Below are positions 7,609 through 16,472 of a DNA stretch of 64,000 nt, in pieces. The stretch is from Nocardioides sp. T2.26MG-1 (GTDB taxonomy: Bacteria > Actinomycetota > Actinomycetes > Propionibacteriales > Nocardioidaceae). Location: NCBI RefSeq assembly GCF_950101795.1, contig NZ_CATNLZ010000001.1, forward strand, positions 565,382-629,381, written 5' to 3'. The notes under the pieces are model-generated. The model saw nothing but the letters and a program-made list of their open reading frames with translations. It did not search any database and had not been told where the DNA came from. Position 1 is the first letter of the stretch, and every line of letters begins with the position of its first letter. Made by a program: the position numbers and the translations under genes.

Positions 7609-9060
7609 TCACCCCTCGCTCGCTGCGGAGTCGCACGACCCGTCCGTCACCCCCACCGGCGCACACAAGGCGAGCTCCCGCGACAGGCGCACCCCCTCGC
7701 CGAACAGGCCCATCCACGCGGCCGGCACCACCGGCGCCGAGGCGTCGGCGTACCCCAGCCGGGCGGCGGCGTCGCCGTCGAGCGGGTTGGCCCGCCCGAT
7801 CGAGTCGATCAGGACCGGGCTCGGGTCGCCGCCGCCGGCACGGACGGCGCGCCCCAGCGCCCCCCGGCCGGGATCGACGGCGACGTCGGCGCGGCGAGCG
7901 CGTACCTGCTCCGCGGCGAACCCGGCCCCGGGGCCCTGCGCGAGTCGGACGGTCGCCGGCCCGTCGGGCGCGGTGACCAGCACCGCGCACGGGTCGGTCG
8001 CCATCGGCTGCGGGGGCGCGGCCGGCCAGTGGGCGGCTGCCATCGGGAGCCGGGTGCGAGTGAGGTCGGGCGGGCGGTCCACCGAGAACACGCGCGGCGC
8101 CTCCCGCCCGGCGACGGTCGTCCACGCGTAGACCGCGAACGCGAACGGGTCGAGGTCGGCCGGCCCGTCGGTCGTCATCACGACGGCGTCCCCCGCGGCG
8201 TCCTGGAGGACGTCGCCGACCCGGGCGCCGCGGGGCACTCCCGCGAGGTCCCACCGCCCGGGCCGCTCACCGGCGTGCGTGAGCCCGAAGCTCGCCCAGC
8301 CGAGCGGCGCGCCCGTGGGGAACAGGTCGAGCCAGGCACGCGGCACCCGCGGCGCCAGGGCCCGGGCCGGCAGCCCGAGCGCCCCGAGCATGTTGTCGAC
8401 GGCGTCCCCTCCGGGCAGCGGGAGTGCGTACGCCGACGGCGGCTCGTCGCCGACCTGCACAGAGGCGACCAGGTAGAAGTCGTGGCCGACGGCGACCACC
8501 AGCCCGGTGTCGGGCGCGGGTCGGACGTCGGGCTCCGCGGCGACCCGGACCCGGACCCCTCGGCGGTCGGCCGTGCACGCCGTCCAGCCCGACTCGACCA
8601 GCCGGTCGGACGCCGGCAGGCTCCCCGGGGCGCCGAGGATGCCGACGTCGTGGGCGACCACCTGCTCGTCGATCACGTCCTGCGGGAGCAGGATCGGGTC
8701 CACGTCGTGGCCCAGGATCAGCCTCGCCGAGGCGAGGTTGACGACCGGGTGGAGCTCGACGTGCCCGTCGTCCGCAGGGCGTGGGTCGTCCTCGTCCGGG
8801 AGGACCACGTAGGCCTGCCCGGTCTCCTTCGAGACGACGAGGCCGTGGCTCGCCCAGTCGTCCGGCGGCCGCGGCGCGAGCACATGTGCGATCGCGGCAC
8901 CCGCGCCTAGCAGTACGGCGAGCGCGAGCCCCCCGACGACCGCGCGGCCGGGGTGTCCCGGATCGACCTCTCGCCCACCGGGGGCACCGGCCACGAACGC
9001 GCCGGTCAGCCGCCGCCGGCAGAAGGACGCGGCCTGGGCGAGATCGGAGGAGGTGGGCAC
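7609..9060 (-). CDS. eccB: ESX / type VII secretion core protein EccB
   Basis: A 483-residue protein. The short cytoplasmic N-terminus (SSDLAQAASFCRRRLTGAFV) is typical of EccB, followed by one transmembrane helix at about 40-61 and a long extracytoplasmic Ala/Pro/Gly-rich domain of repeat type. EccB is part of the membrane complex with EccC and EccD that exports WXG100 proteins. The start is GTG at 9060, 10 nt after the end of eccD, in one operon (esx-esx-eccD-eccB). It is the last gene of that unit, and no mycosin or EccE gene follows in the window. Confidence 0.92.
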   Translation of the reverse strand: MPTSSDLAQAASFCRRRLTGAFVAGAPGGREVDPGHPGRAVVGGLALAVLLGAGAAIAHVLAPRPPDDWASHGLVVSKETGQAYVVLPDEDDPRPADDGHVELHPVVNLASARLILGHDVDPILLPQDVIDEQVVAHDVGILGAPGSLPASDRLVESGWTACTADRRGVRVRVAAEPDVRPAPDTGLVVAVGHDFYLVASVQVGDEPPSAYALPLPGGDAVDNMLGALGLPARALAPRVPRAWLDLFPTGAPLGWASFGLTHAGERPGRWDLAGVPRGARVGDVLQDAAGDAVVMTTDGPADLDPFAFAVYAWTTVAGREAPRVFSVDRPPDLTRTRLPMAAAHWPAAPPQPMATDPCAVLVTAPDGPATVRLAQGPGAGFAAEQVRARRADVAVDPGRGALGRAVRAGGGDPSPVLIDSIGRANPLDGDAAARLGYADASAPVVPAAWMGLFGEGVRLSRELALCAPVGVTDGSCDSAASEG

Positions 9061-9070
9061 GGCGAGTCCC

Positions 9071-10420
9071 TCACGACCGGATCACGGAGAACAGGCCCGA
9101 GGCGACCACGAGCGCCGGCAGCAGGGCGAGCACCGCGATGCTCTCGGCGCGGTCGCCCAGCCCCCGACGGCGCACCGACGCAACCGGCGCGAGCACGGTC
9201 ACCACGATCAGCAGCAGGCCGACCCCGACCGACGCCGCCGCCACCGTCGGCCGCCACCCGGGGTGCAGCCACAGCACCGCGACCGCGACCGCGGCCAGCC
9301 CGGCGGTGCCCGACGCCAGGCCCACGAGGACCTCGGAGCGCGAGCGGTGCCGACGGGTCCGCAGCAGGACGACCAGGCAGCACGACACCGCCAGGAGCGT
9401 GCCCGCCACCCCGCGAGCGGCGGCCAGCGGCGCCGCCAGCACGAGCAGCAGGCCGACGGTGGCGGACAGCCCCACCAGGATCTCGTGGGCGAGGCGGGCG
9501 TCCGCGGCGACCCGGTCCCGGTCGACCGGCCGAGGAGCCGCCTCGGCGTCGTCGTCCCCGACGGGCAGGTCGGCCGAGACGCCGGTCAGGCCGAGCGCCA
9601 GCCGCGGGAACCCGCCGCCGGCCAGCACGGCCACGACGATCACGCCGGCCGCCACCGCGGCCGGGTCGAGGCCGGTGGCCCGCAGCAGCGGGCCGGTCGC
9701 GACGAGGATGGCGCCGAGGACCGCCGGCGGCATCAGCAGCGCCCGACCGTGGCGGACCCCGACCAGGCACCCGAGCCCGGTGAGCACCATGGCCCCGCCC
9801 GCGACCGGCAGGCCCCCCAACGGATCGTCGCCGGCCGTCGGCACCAGCCCGGCGACCGCGGCGTACGCCGTGGCCAGCCAGGCGACCGCGACCGCGGGCC
9901 CGGCCTGGTGCCGCACCCGGGACAGCACGACCGCGCCGGCGGCGAGGACCGCCGCGACCACGCCCGCGGCCGCACCCGCGACGGGCGACCCGCGCTGGAG
10001 CAGCACCGCCGCGGCCCCGACGCACAGCGCCAGGGTGACCGCACCCAGCACGGCGCGCCGGCCCGAGGCCGGATCCCAGGGCGCGAGGTCGTGCTCGACC
10101 ACGTCGACCATCGCCTCGACCACGTCGTCGTAGGTGCGGGCCGGGCCCTCCTCGATCCGGGCGGCGACGGCCAGCAGCCCGCCGTCCCCGACGCCCTGGG
10201 CGGCCAGGCCCCGGTCGGGCGCGAGCTCTCGCCCCCGCGAGGTCACCACCCGGTAGCCGGCGTGCACCACGGCCGGGTCGAGGAGCCCGACACTGCGGGC
10301 GAGCTCGGGGACGAGCTCGGCGACCGGCACCGCGCCCGGCAACACGAGGTCGACCCGACGGGTCCCCGAGGCGACCGTCACCCGCACCAGAGCCGGCCCG
10401 GCCGCCGGTGCGGAGCTCAT
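9071..10420 (-). CDS. eccD: ESX / type VII secretion integral membrane protein EccD
   Basis: This 449-residue protein begins with a ubiquitin-like (YukD) domain of about 90 residues (VRVTVASGTRRVDLVLPGAV and so on). About 11 hydrophobic helices follow, beginning AVLGAVTLALCVGAAAVLL, which is the EccD architecture. EccD forms the channel-like part of the ESX membrane complex. A short basic loop (RTRRHRSRSEV) lies between helices. It is 27 nt downstream of a WXG100 gene and 10 nt upstream of eccB. Length is within the family range. Confidence 0.92.
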   Translation of the reverse strand: MSSAPAAGPALVRVTVASGTRRVDLVLPGAVPVAELVPELARSVGLLDPAVVHAGYRVVTSRGRELAPDRGLAAQGVGDGGLLAVAARIEEGPARTYDDVVEAMVDVVEHDLAPWDPASGRRAVLGAVTLALCVGAAAVLLQRGSPVAGAAAGVVAAVLAAGAVVLSRVRHQAGPAVAVAWLATAYAAVAGLVPTAGDDPLGGLPVAGGAMVLTGLGCLVGVRHGRALLMPPAVLGAILVATGPLLRATGLDPAAVAAGVIVVAVLAGGGFPRLALGLTGVSADLPVGDDDAEAAPRPVDRDRVAADARLAHEILVGLSATVGLLLVLAAPLAAARGVAGTLLAVSCCLVVLLRTRRHRSRSEVLVGLASGTAGLAAVAVAVLWLHPGWRPTVAAASVGVGLLLIVVTVLAPVASVRRRGLGDRAESIAVLALLPALVVASGLFSVIRS

Positions 10421-10447
10421 GCTCGGCCCCGATCCACGGCGTGGCCC

Positions 10448-10744
10448 TCAGGCCCCGAACGACGCCGCGCCGCGCTGGTCGGCGGCGCGGTACTCGGCGT
10501 TCGACTGGACCACGGCGGCACTGGTCTCGTGCAGGAGGCCCTTCATCTCCTGCATGGCGCGGTCCCACGTGGTCTTGGCCGCGGTGTAGGCCTGCTGGGC
10601 ACTGCCGGTCCAGTCGCTGCGCAGCGGCGCGAGCTCGGACTCGAGGCGGTTGAGCCGCTCGTCGATCCGGGTGACCGCCTGGCCGAGGTCGTCGGCGACG
10701 GTGTCGAGGCCGGCGTGGTTGACGCGAAGTCCGTCGAGGGTCAT
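10448..10744 (-). CDS. WXG100 family ESX substrate (EsxB-like)
   Basis: A 98-residue helical-hairpin protein with the turn motif W-T-G at residues 45-47 (SDWTGSAQQAYTAAKTTW). The ATG at 10744 is chosen because GAGGAG lies 9 nt upstream; the GTG at 10753 sits directly on that Shine-Dalgarno. Proteins of this family are exported as heterodimers, and the neighbouring gene at 10796-11113 is the likely partner. The C-terminus is alanine- and glycine-rich, with no clear YxxxD/E signal. Confidence 0.9.
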   Translation of the reverse strand: MTLDGLRVNHAGLDTVADDLGQAVTRIDERLNRLESELAPLRSDWTGSAQQAYTAAKTTWDRAMQEMKGLLHETSAAVVQSNAEYRAADQRGAASFGA

Positions 10745-10795
10745 CTCATTCACTCCTCAGGTTGTGCGCATGTGGTGGTGGTGTGGGGTTTGCGG

Positions 10796-11113
10796 TCAGC
10801 CGAGCCGGCCGGCGACGCGGTGGTAGCCCGACGACTGGGTCTCGTCGGTGCGCATGTTGTCCCGCTCGGTCGAGCTCAGCGACGCCTCGAACTCGTGCAG
10901 GGCGCCGGTGATCACGCGCTGCTTGTCGGTCCAGGCCCGGTGCAGCGTGAAGAACGCCGATCCCCCCGCCCCGACCCAGGCGCCCTGCTGGGCCAGGATC
11001 TGCTGCTCGAGCCCCTTGCTGAGGACGTCGAAGTCCGCCTTGGCGTCGGCCACGAGGGCCGCGGCCCGGCTGAGCGTGCCCTGGCCCTGTCCCATCTCGG
11101 GTGCGTACGACAT
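10796..11113 (-). CDS. WXG100 family ESX substrate (EsxA-like)
   Basis: A 105-residue protein with the W-V-G turn at residues 46-48 (QQGAWVGAGGSAFFTLHRAW) between two amphipathic helices. The start at 11113 is supported by AAGGAG with an 8-nt spacer. It is the first gene of the esx-esx-eccD-eccB operon and diverges from eccC across a 222-bp promoter region. It probably pairs with the 98-residue product of the next gene. Confidence 0.9.
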   Translation of the reverse strand: MSYAPEMGQGQGTLSRAAALVADAKADFDVLSKGLEQQILAQQGAWVGAGGSAFFTLHRAWTDKQRVITGALHEFEASLSSTERDNMRTDETQSSGYHRVAGRLG

Positions 11114-11335
11114 GTCGCCATCTCCTTCCCCCGAGGCGGCGCTCGCCGCCCGAGAATCACTGGTGTCCTGTGTGGCGGTCCGGTCGGTCGCCCGAGCCGG
11201 ACACGGGTCGATTGCCCGCGCGGCACGGGGCCCGAAACCGGCACCCGGCCGGCCTGTGGAAAGCCGGCAGGCGGGTTGTCCACAGGCCGGGCCGGCCGAG
11301 GCGTCACGCGTCCGGCGCCCGGGTAGGTGCCCGGC
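11114..11335. promoter_or_regulatory. Divergent promoter region between the esx operon and eccC, with an inverted repeat
   Basis: This 222-bp gap must contain the promoters of both ESX transcripts. GGCCTGTGGA (11251-11260) and TCCACAGGCC (11279-11288) form a 10-bp inverted repeat with an 18-nt spacer. The right arm lies in TTGTCCACA, the Streptomyces-type DnaA box. GGCGGCG...GCCGCC near 11133-11149 would fold in the esx leader. Clear -35/-10 pairs were not identified. Confidence 0.45.
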
Positions 11336-14300
11336 GTGACCACGATGCTGCGCGGTGCGCGTCCCGACGAGCCGGAGCTGCCGACGGGCCGGATCGTGCT
11401 CGAACCACCGCCACGGCTCCAGCCCCACGAGGGCGCCGGAGGCGTGCTCGTGAACGCGATCCCGATGCTCGGCAGCCTCGGCTCCGTCGCCCTGGTCGCG
11501 ACCATGGGCCGTGCGGGCGGCGGCCGCGCCCTGATCGCCGGCGGGCTGTTCCTCTTCTCGACCCTCGGCTTCGTCCTGGTCCAGATCGACCGGCAGCGCC
11601 GGCAGCGCACCCACCAGGTCGCCGGCCCGCGCACCGGCTACCTGCGCTACCTTGCGGGCGTGCGCCGGGCGGCCCGGGTCGCCGCCGACGCGCAGCGGCG
11701 GGCGCTCACCTGGCACCACCCGGACCCCACGGCGCTGCCCGCCCTCGCCGACCAGGCGTCCCGGGTGTGGGCGCGCGACCTCGCCGACCCGCGGTTCCTG
11801 CACGTCCGCTACGGCCGCTGCGACCAGCCGCTCGCCCTCGACCTCGTCCCGCCGGAGCACACCACGACCGACGAGGCCGACCCGGTCGCCGTCTCGGCCC
11901 TGCACCGCCTACTGGGCGTGCACCGGCTCCAGCCCGAGCTGCCGGCCTGGCTCGACCTGCGGTCCGTCGACCGGGTCGAGGTGTGCGGGCCCGCCGAGCC
12001 CGCGCGCGCCCTGGCCCGCGCCCTGATCTGCTCGGCGACCACGTCCCACTCCCCCGACCACCTCGCGATCGCGGTGCTGACCTCCGAGCAGCACCTCGCC
12101 CACTGGGACTGGGTCAAGTGGCTGCCGCACGCCCGCAGCGACCGGCGCTCCGACGCCGCCGGACCGGCCCGGATGGTCGCCACCTCGCTCCCGGACCTCG
12201 CCGGCCTGCTGCCGCGCGACCTCGCGGCGGCGCCGCACCTGCTGATGGTCGTCGACGGGGCGGAGCCGCCGTCGGGCGACCCCGACGTACCCCTCGACGA
12301 ACGCGCCGGCGTGACGGTGCTGGACCTGCCGACCCGGTGGGGCGACCTCGACGACGCGACCGGGCTCCGCATCCGGCTCGCCGACGAGCCCACCGGGGGA
12401 GGCGCCGGCGACACACCCCGGCCGGCGGTCCTGCGGCGACACCGGGAGGAGCCGGTGCGGGCACGCGCCGACCAGTGCAGCCTCGCGACCGCGGAGGCGC
12501 TGGCCCGTCGGTTGGCGCCGCTGCGCCCGGTCTCGCCCGGCGGCGCCGGCCGGCCGGCCGGCGGACCCACCCGGACCGCCGGGCCGCTCGAGCTGCTGGG
12601 GCTCGACCGCGTGCACACCTACGACCCCGAGTCGGCCTGGCGGGGCCGGCCCGCGCGCGACCGGCTGCGGGTCCCGATCGGGGTGGGCGACGACGGGTCG
12701 GTCGTCCACCTGGACCTGAAGGAGTCCGCCCAGCACGGCATGGGACCGCACGGGCTGGTGGTCGGCGCGACCGGGTCCGGCAAGTCCGAGCTCCTGCGCA
12801 CCCTGGTGCTCGGCCTCGCCCTCACCCACTCGCCTGAGCAGCTCAACCTGGTGCTCGTCGACTTCAAGGGCGGCGCCACGTTCGCCGGCATGGCGCCGCT
12901 GCCGCACGTGTCCGCGATCATCACCAACCTCGCCCAGGAGCTCACGCTCGTGGACCGGATGCAGGACGCGCTGTCCGGCGAGCTGGTCCGCCGCCAGGAG
13001 CTGCTCCGGGCGGCGGGCAACTTCGCGTCGATCCGCGACTACGAGGGCGCGCGGGCCGCCGGTGCGAACCTCGCCCCGATGCCGTCGCTGCTCGTCGTGG
13101 TCGACGAGTTCTCGGAGCTGCTCGCGGCGAAGCCGGAGTTCATCGACCTGTTCGTCGCGATCGGCCGCCTCGGGCGCTCGCTCGGCCTGCACCTGCTGCT
13201 CGCCTCACAGCGTCTCGACGACGGCCGGCTGCGGGGCCTGGAGTCGCACCTGTCCTACCGGATCGGGCTGCGCACGTTCAGCGCCGCCGAGTCCCGCACC
13301 GTGCTCGGGGCTCCCGACGCCTACGAGCTGCCCGCCGAGCCCGGGCTCGGCCTCCTCAGGCCCGACCCGGCCACGCTGCAGCGCTTCCAGGCGGCCTACG
13401 TCTCGGGTCCGCCGCGGCGCACCGCGCGGATCCCGCCCGAGGACGACGGACCCGTCCCGGGCATCCTCCCGTTCACGATCACCGAGGTCTCGGCCCTCGA
13501 CGCGTCGGCCCCGGCCGCCGTCGTACGCCGCTCGGCGGAGCCGCCCGGCGACCAGGAGTCGCTGCTCGACGTCGCCGTACGCCGGATGGCCAACCGGGGC
13601 CCGGCCGCCCACCAGGTCTGGCTGCCGCCGCTGGACGTGCCCGACCCGCTCGACGGCCTGATGACCGACCTCGTCGCCGACCCGGCGCTCGGACTCGTCT
13701 CGCCGCACTGGCGCGGCCGCGGCGGGCTGGTCGTCCCCCTCGGTGCCGTCGACCGGCCGCGCGAGCAGCGGCGCGACACCCTGACCGTCGACCTCGGCGG
13801 CAGCGGCGGCCACGCGGCCGTCGTCGGCGGACCACGCAGCGGCAAGAGCACCCTGCTGCGCACGATGGTCGCGAGCCTGTCCCTGACCACCACGCCGCTC
13901 GAGTCGCAGTTCTTCGTGCTCGACTTCGGCGGCGGCACGTTCGCGCCGTTCGCCCGCCTCCCCCACGTGGCCGGCATCGGCAGCCGGTCGGAGCCGGACG
14001 TGGTCCGGCGCATCGTCGCCGAGGTCCGCGGCGTCGTGGACCGGCGCGAGGAGTACTTCCGCGCCCGCGGGATCGACTCGATCGAGACCTACCGCTCGCT
14101 GCGGGCGGCCGGCCGCGCCGACGACGGGTACGGCGACGTGTTCGTCGTGGTCGACGGGTGGAGCACCCTGCGTGCGGACTTCGACGACCTCGAGATCGAG
14201 CTGCAGCAGCTGGCCGGCCGGGGCCTCACGTTCGGCCTGCACCTGCTGGTCGGCGCCACCCGCTGGGCGGATTTCCGCGCGGCGACCCGCGACCTGCTCG

Positions 14301-15298
14301 GCACCCGTCTCGAGCTGCGCCTGGGCGACCCCCTCGACTCCGAGGTCGACCGCTCGACCGCGGCGCGGGTGCCGGCCGGGAGGCCGGGGCGCGGGCTGCT
14401 GCCGAGCCGGCACCACTTCATCGCCGCCCTGCCCCGCATCGACGGGTCCGCGGACGTCGACGGGCTCGGCGACGGCGTGACGGACCTGGTGGACCGCGTC
14501 GCGGCGGCCTGGACCGGCCCGGCCGCGCCGCGGCTGCGGCTGCTGCCCGACCTGGTCACCCTCGAGGAGGTGCGCGAGGTCTCCGGCCCGGCCGCCGACG
14601 GTCGGCGGCTGCTGCTCGGCCTCGGCGAGGGCGACCTGGCCCCGGTCGGTCTGGACGTGGACGCCGAGCCGCACCTGCTGCTGTTCGGCGACGGGAGGTC
14701 GGGCAAGAGCGCAGCCCTGCGCGCCTACGCCCGGGAGGTGATGCGCACCCGCAACGCCCAGGAGGCGCAGCTGGTCGTCGTGGACTACCGGCGTTCGCTG
14801 CTCGGGGAGGTCCCCGAGGACTACCTCGTCGACTACCTCACCTCCGCCACGCAGGCCCAGCCCGCGCTCCGCGACCTCGCGGCGTACCTGCAGTCCCGGC
14901 TGCCCGGCCCCGGTGTCACCGCCGAGCAGCTGCGCCACCGCTCCTGGTGGTCCGGCGCCGAGGTGTTCGTGCTCGTCGACGACTACGACCTCGTGGCCAC
15001 CCAGCAGGGCTCGCCGGTGCAGGTGCTCCAGCCGCTGCTGGCGCAGGCCCGCGACGTCGGCCTGCACCTGGTGGTGGCACGCCGCTCCGGTGGCGCGTCG
15101 CGAGCGCTCTACGAGCCGGTGGTCCAGTCGCTGCGCGACCTGGCCACGCCCGGGCTGCTGCTCTCCGGCAGCCCCGACGAGGGACCCCTGCTCAGCGGGC
15201 AGAAGCCGCAACCCGCACCGCCCGGCCGTGGCCGGCTCGTCACGCGCGACCGGGGGGTCGAGGTGGTGCAGCTGGCCTGGTGCGAGCAGCGCCAGTGA
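11336..15298 (+). CDS. eccC: ESX / type VII secretion ATPase EccC (fused, three FtsK/SpoIIIE domains)
   Basis: The 1320-residue motor of the ESX machine. Two N-terminal membrane helices (about 38-80) are followed by three ATPase domains with Walker A motifs near residues 478 (GATGSGKS), 830 (GGPRSGKS) and 1115 (GDGRSGKS). All three keep the GKS core, so none looks degenerate. EccC recognises WXG100 C-termini and powers export. The start is the GTG at 11336 with GGTAGG 8 nt upstream; an earlier GTG at 11327 lacks a ribosome site. The gene is transcribed away from the esx-eccD-eccB operon. EccCa and EccCb are fused, as in ESX-3/4-type systems. Confidence 0.95.
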   Translation: MTTMLRGARPDEPELPTGRIVLEPPPRLQPHEGAGGVLVNAIPMLGSLGSVALVATMGRAGGGRALIAGGLFLFSTLGFVLVQIDRQRRQRTHQVAGPRTGYLRYLAGVRRAARVAADAQRRALTWHHPDPTALPALADQASRVWARDLADPRFLHVRYGRCDQPLALDLVPPEHTTTDEADPVAVSALHRLLGVHRLQPELPAWLDLRSVDRVEVCGPAEPARALARALICSATTSHSPDHLAIAVLTSEQHLAHWDWVKWLPHARSDRRSDAAGPARMVATSLPDLAGLLPRDLAAAPHLLMVVDGAEPPSGDPDVPLDERAGVTVLDLPTRWGDLDDATGLRIRLADEPTGGGAGDTPRPAVLRRHREEPVRARADQCSLATAEALARRLAPLRPVSPGGAGRPAGGPTRTAGPLELLGLDRVHTYDPESAWRGRPARDRLRVPIGVGDDGSVVHLDLKESAQHGMGPHGLVVGATGSGKSELLRTLVLGLALTHSPEQLNLVLVDFKGGATFAGMAPLPHVSAIITNLAQELTLVDRMQDALSGELVRRQELLRAAGNFASIRDYEGARAAGANLAPMPSLLVVVDEFSELLAAKPEFIDLFVAIGRLGRSLGLHLLLASQRLDDGRLRGLESHLSYRIGLRTFSAAESRTVLGAPDAYELPAEPGLGLLRPDPATLQRFQAAYVSGPPRRTARIPPEDDGPVPGILPFTITEVSALDASAPAAVVRRSAEPPGDQESLLDVAVRRMANRGPAAHQVWLPPLDVPDPLDGLMTDLVADPALGLVSPHWRGRGGLVVPLGAVDRPREQRRDTLTVDLGGSGGHAAVVGGPRSGKSTLLRTMVASLSLTTTPLESQFFVLDFGGGTFAPFARLPHVAGIGSRSEPDVVRRIVAEVRGVVDRREEYFRARGIDSIETYRSLRAAGRADDGYGDVFVVVDGWSTLRADFDDLEIELQQLAGRGLTFGLHLLVGATRWADFRAATRDLLGTRLELRLGDPLDSEVDRSTAARVPAGRPGRGLLPSRHHFIAALPRIDGSADVDGLGDGVTDLVDRVAAAWTGPAAPRLRLLPDLVTLEEVREVSGPAADGRRLLLGLGEGDLAPVGLDVDAEPHLLLFGDGRSGKSAALRAYAREVMRTRNAQEAQLVVVDYRRSLLGEVPEDYLVDYLTSATQAQPALRDLAAYLQSRLPGPGVTAEQLRHRSWWSGAEVFVLVDDYDLVATQQGSPVQVLQPLLAQARDVGLHLVVARRSGGASRALYEPVVQSLRDLATPGLLLSGSPDEGPLLSGQKPQPAPPGRGRLVTRDRGVEVVQLAWCEQRQ

Positions 15299-15301
15299 CC
15301 G

Positions 15302-15751
15302 TCACACGTGTGTGTGCTCGCCGGGGCCCTTGACCCTCGCCCCGGGCAGGTCGGCGAGGTTGTAGGTCATCTCGAACGTACGCCGGTAGCCAGTGTGGGC
15401 GACCCGCCAACCGTCCGGGGTCCGGGTGTAGCGGTCCTCGTAGAACGCCGCGCCCTCGAGCATGAAGCTGAACTCCGGGACGATCACCTTGTCCTGCAGG
15501 TACCAGCGGCCGGTCGCCGCGTCGCCGTCGACGTCGATCTCGGGGTGGTGCGCCTGGTGCAGGGTGAGCCGCCCCTCGCCGAGGTTCTCCCGCATGTAGG
15601 CGACCAGCGCCGCCCGGTCGGCGAAGACCAGTCCGTTGTAGTCGCCGGTCGCGTCCGGCAGGAAGCACTCCGCGAACTCGTCCCAGCGCTTCGTGTCGAG
15701 GGTGCGCAGGTAGCGGTACTTGAGCCGGCAGATCTGGTCGATGTCGTCCAC
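15302..15751 (-). CDS. NTF2/SnoaL-like protein
   Basis: A 149-residue alpha+beta cone-fold protein (IDQICRLKYRYLRTLDTKRWDEFAECFLPDATGDYNG opens the fold). This SnoaL_4-type family in actinobacterial steroid, terpenoid and aromatic catabolism includes isomerases, dehydratases and inactive ligand binders. The start is taken as GTG 15751, which follows a TACGTT -10-like hexamer by 8 nt. The hexamer lies within a degenerate KstR-type palindrome (15757-15770), so leaderless expression is likely. A longer start near 15868 would read through that promoter. The substrate is unknown. The gene is convergent with eccC. Confidence 0.75.
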   Translation of the reverse strand: MDDIDQICRLKYRYLRTLDTKRWDEFAECFLPDATGDYNGLVFADRAALVAYMRENLGEGRLTLHQAHHPEIDVDGDAATGRWYLQDKVIVPEFSFMLEGAAFYEDRYTRTPDGWRVAHTGYRRTFEMTYNLADLPGARVKGPGEHTHV

Positions 15752-15756
15752 GAAAC

Positions 15757-15770
15757 GAGAACGTATTCCA
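15757..15770. promoter_or_regulatory. Degenerate KstR-type operator upstream of the NTF2-like gene
   Basis: GAGAACGTATTCCA matches six of the eight fixed positions of TNNAACNNGTTNNA, the KstR (cholesterol regulon repressor) consensus. It overlaps the presumed -10 of the - strand gene starting at 15751. Confidence 0.4.
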
Positions 15771-15948
15771 GTTTCGCGCTGTTCGTAAGGGACCTCCCGG
15801 CACCACGCGGGCCGAGCCCAGCCACGCGCCGGAGGGCAGCGGTTGACCTGCTCGTAACACACATTCAACCTCCCGGCGACAATGCTTTGGCACTCTAGGA
15901 GCCGAAGTCGCTCCCTCCGGGCGACCCGACCGACCGATGGAGGCCGAG

Positions 15949-16125
15949 ATGGACCACCCCACCACCACGCCGGACCGCGACCTCGACCGGCTCCGCGAGC
16001 AGCGCGTCGAGCTGCGGCTGCGCCACGCCCAGCGGTTGACCAGCCTCATGGAGGAGCGCGCCGACCTGCGCGGCGTCCACGCCCTCGCCGACTACTTCGA
16101 CGACGCGGTGCGCTGGTCCGCCTGA
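15949..16125 (+). CDS. Small charged protein, unknown function
   Basis: A 58-residue protein, highly charged and predicted helical (DRDLDRLREQRVELRLRHAQ). The start at 15949 follows GGAGG (15939-15943) with a 5-nt spacer. I do not recognise the family. It lies 50 nt upstream of the VapB-like/LytR_C pair on the same strand and might be part of that unit. It may be a false call, since high-GC sequence generates short open frames easily. Confidence 0.45.
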   Translation: MDHPTTTPDRDLDRLREQRVELRLRHAQRLTSLMEERADLRGVHALADYFDDAVRWSA

Positions 16126-16175
16126 CCGGCACCGGAGGTGACTGAGGTCGGGAGGGGCCTCGTTATAGTCGCGAC

Positions 16176-16472
16176 GTGATCTTCAAACGCGTCGGCGACG
16201 GGAGGCCCTACCCCGACCACGGGCTCTCGTCCCGCGCATGGGCGGCGGTCCCGCCCCGACAGGTGCGCCTCGACCAGCTCGTCACCACCAAGGACACCCT
16301 CCAGCTCGCGGCCCTGCTCGACGAGGACTCGACGTTCTACGGCGACCTGTTCGCCCACGTGGTCGAGTGGCGTGGCGAGCTCTACCTCGAGGACGGGCTG
16401 CACCGCGCCCTGCGCGCGGCCCTCCAGCAGCGCAACGTGCTGCACGCGCGGGTCCACACGCTGGAGGACTGA
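16176..16472 (+). CDS. Actinobacterial VapB-annotated small protein
   Basis: A 98-residue protein (MIFKRVGDGRPYPDHGLSSRAW ... FYGDLFAHVVEWRGELYLEDGL) of a family widespread in actinobacteria and usually labelled 'VapB family antitoxin'. It has no recognisable DNA-binding ribbon, and no PIN-domain toxin is next to it. The real partner is the LytR_C-domain gene that overlaps its stop codon (TGATG at 16470-16474). I regard the antitoxin label as doubtful; an envelope-related role fits the context better, but that is inference. Confidence 0.7.
   Translation: MIFKRVGDGRPYPDHGLSSRAWAAVPPRQVRLDQLVTTKDTLQLAALLDEDSTFYGDLFAHVVEWRGELYLEDGLHRALRAALQQRNVLHARVHTLED

Noticed and set aside
11270..11290. Replication origin
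   Set aside because: A DnaA-box-like TTGTCCACA occurs here, with another near 22253, but there is no cluster of boxes, no AT-rich region and no dnaA/dnaN neighbour.
15751..15868. Longer N-terminus for the NTF2-like protein (start near 15868)
   Set aside because: The extra residues (Cys/Pro/Arg-rich) do not look like part of the fold and would be read through the KstR-like box and -10. The GTG at 15751 fits the promoter.
16176..16472. Toxin-antitoxin system
   Set aside because: The protein resembles a family labelled VapB, but no PIN-domain toxin or other toxin gene is adjacent, so no TA module is called.
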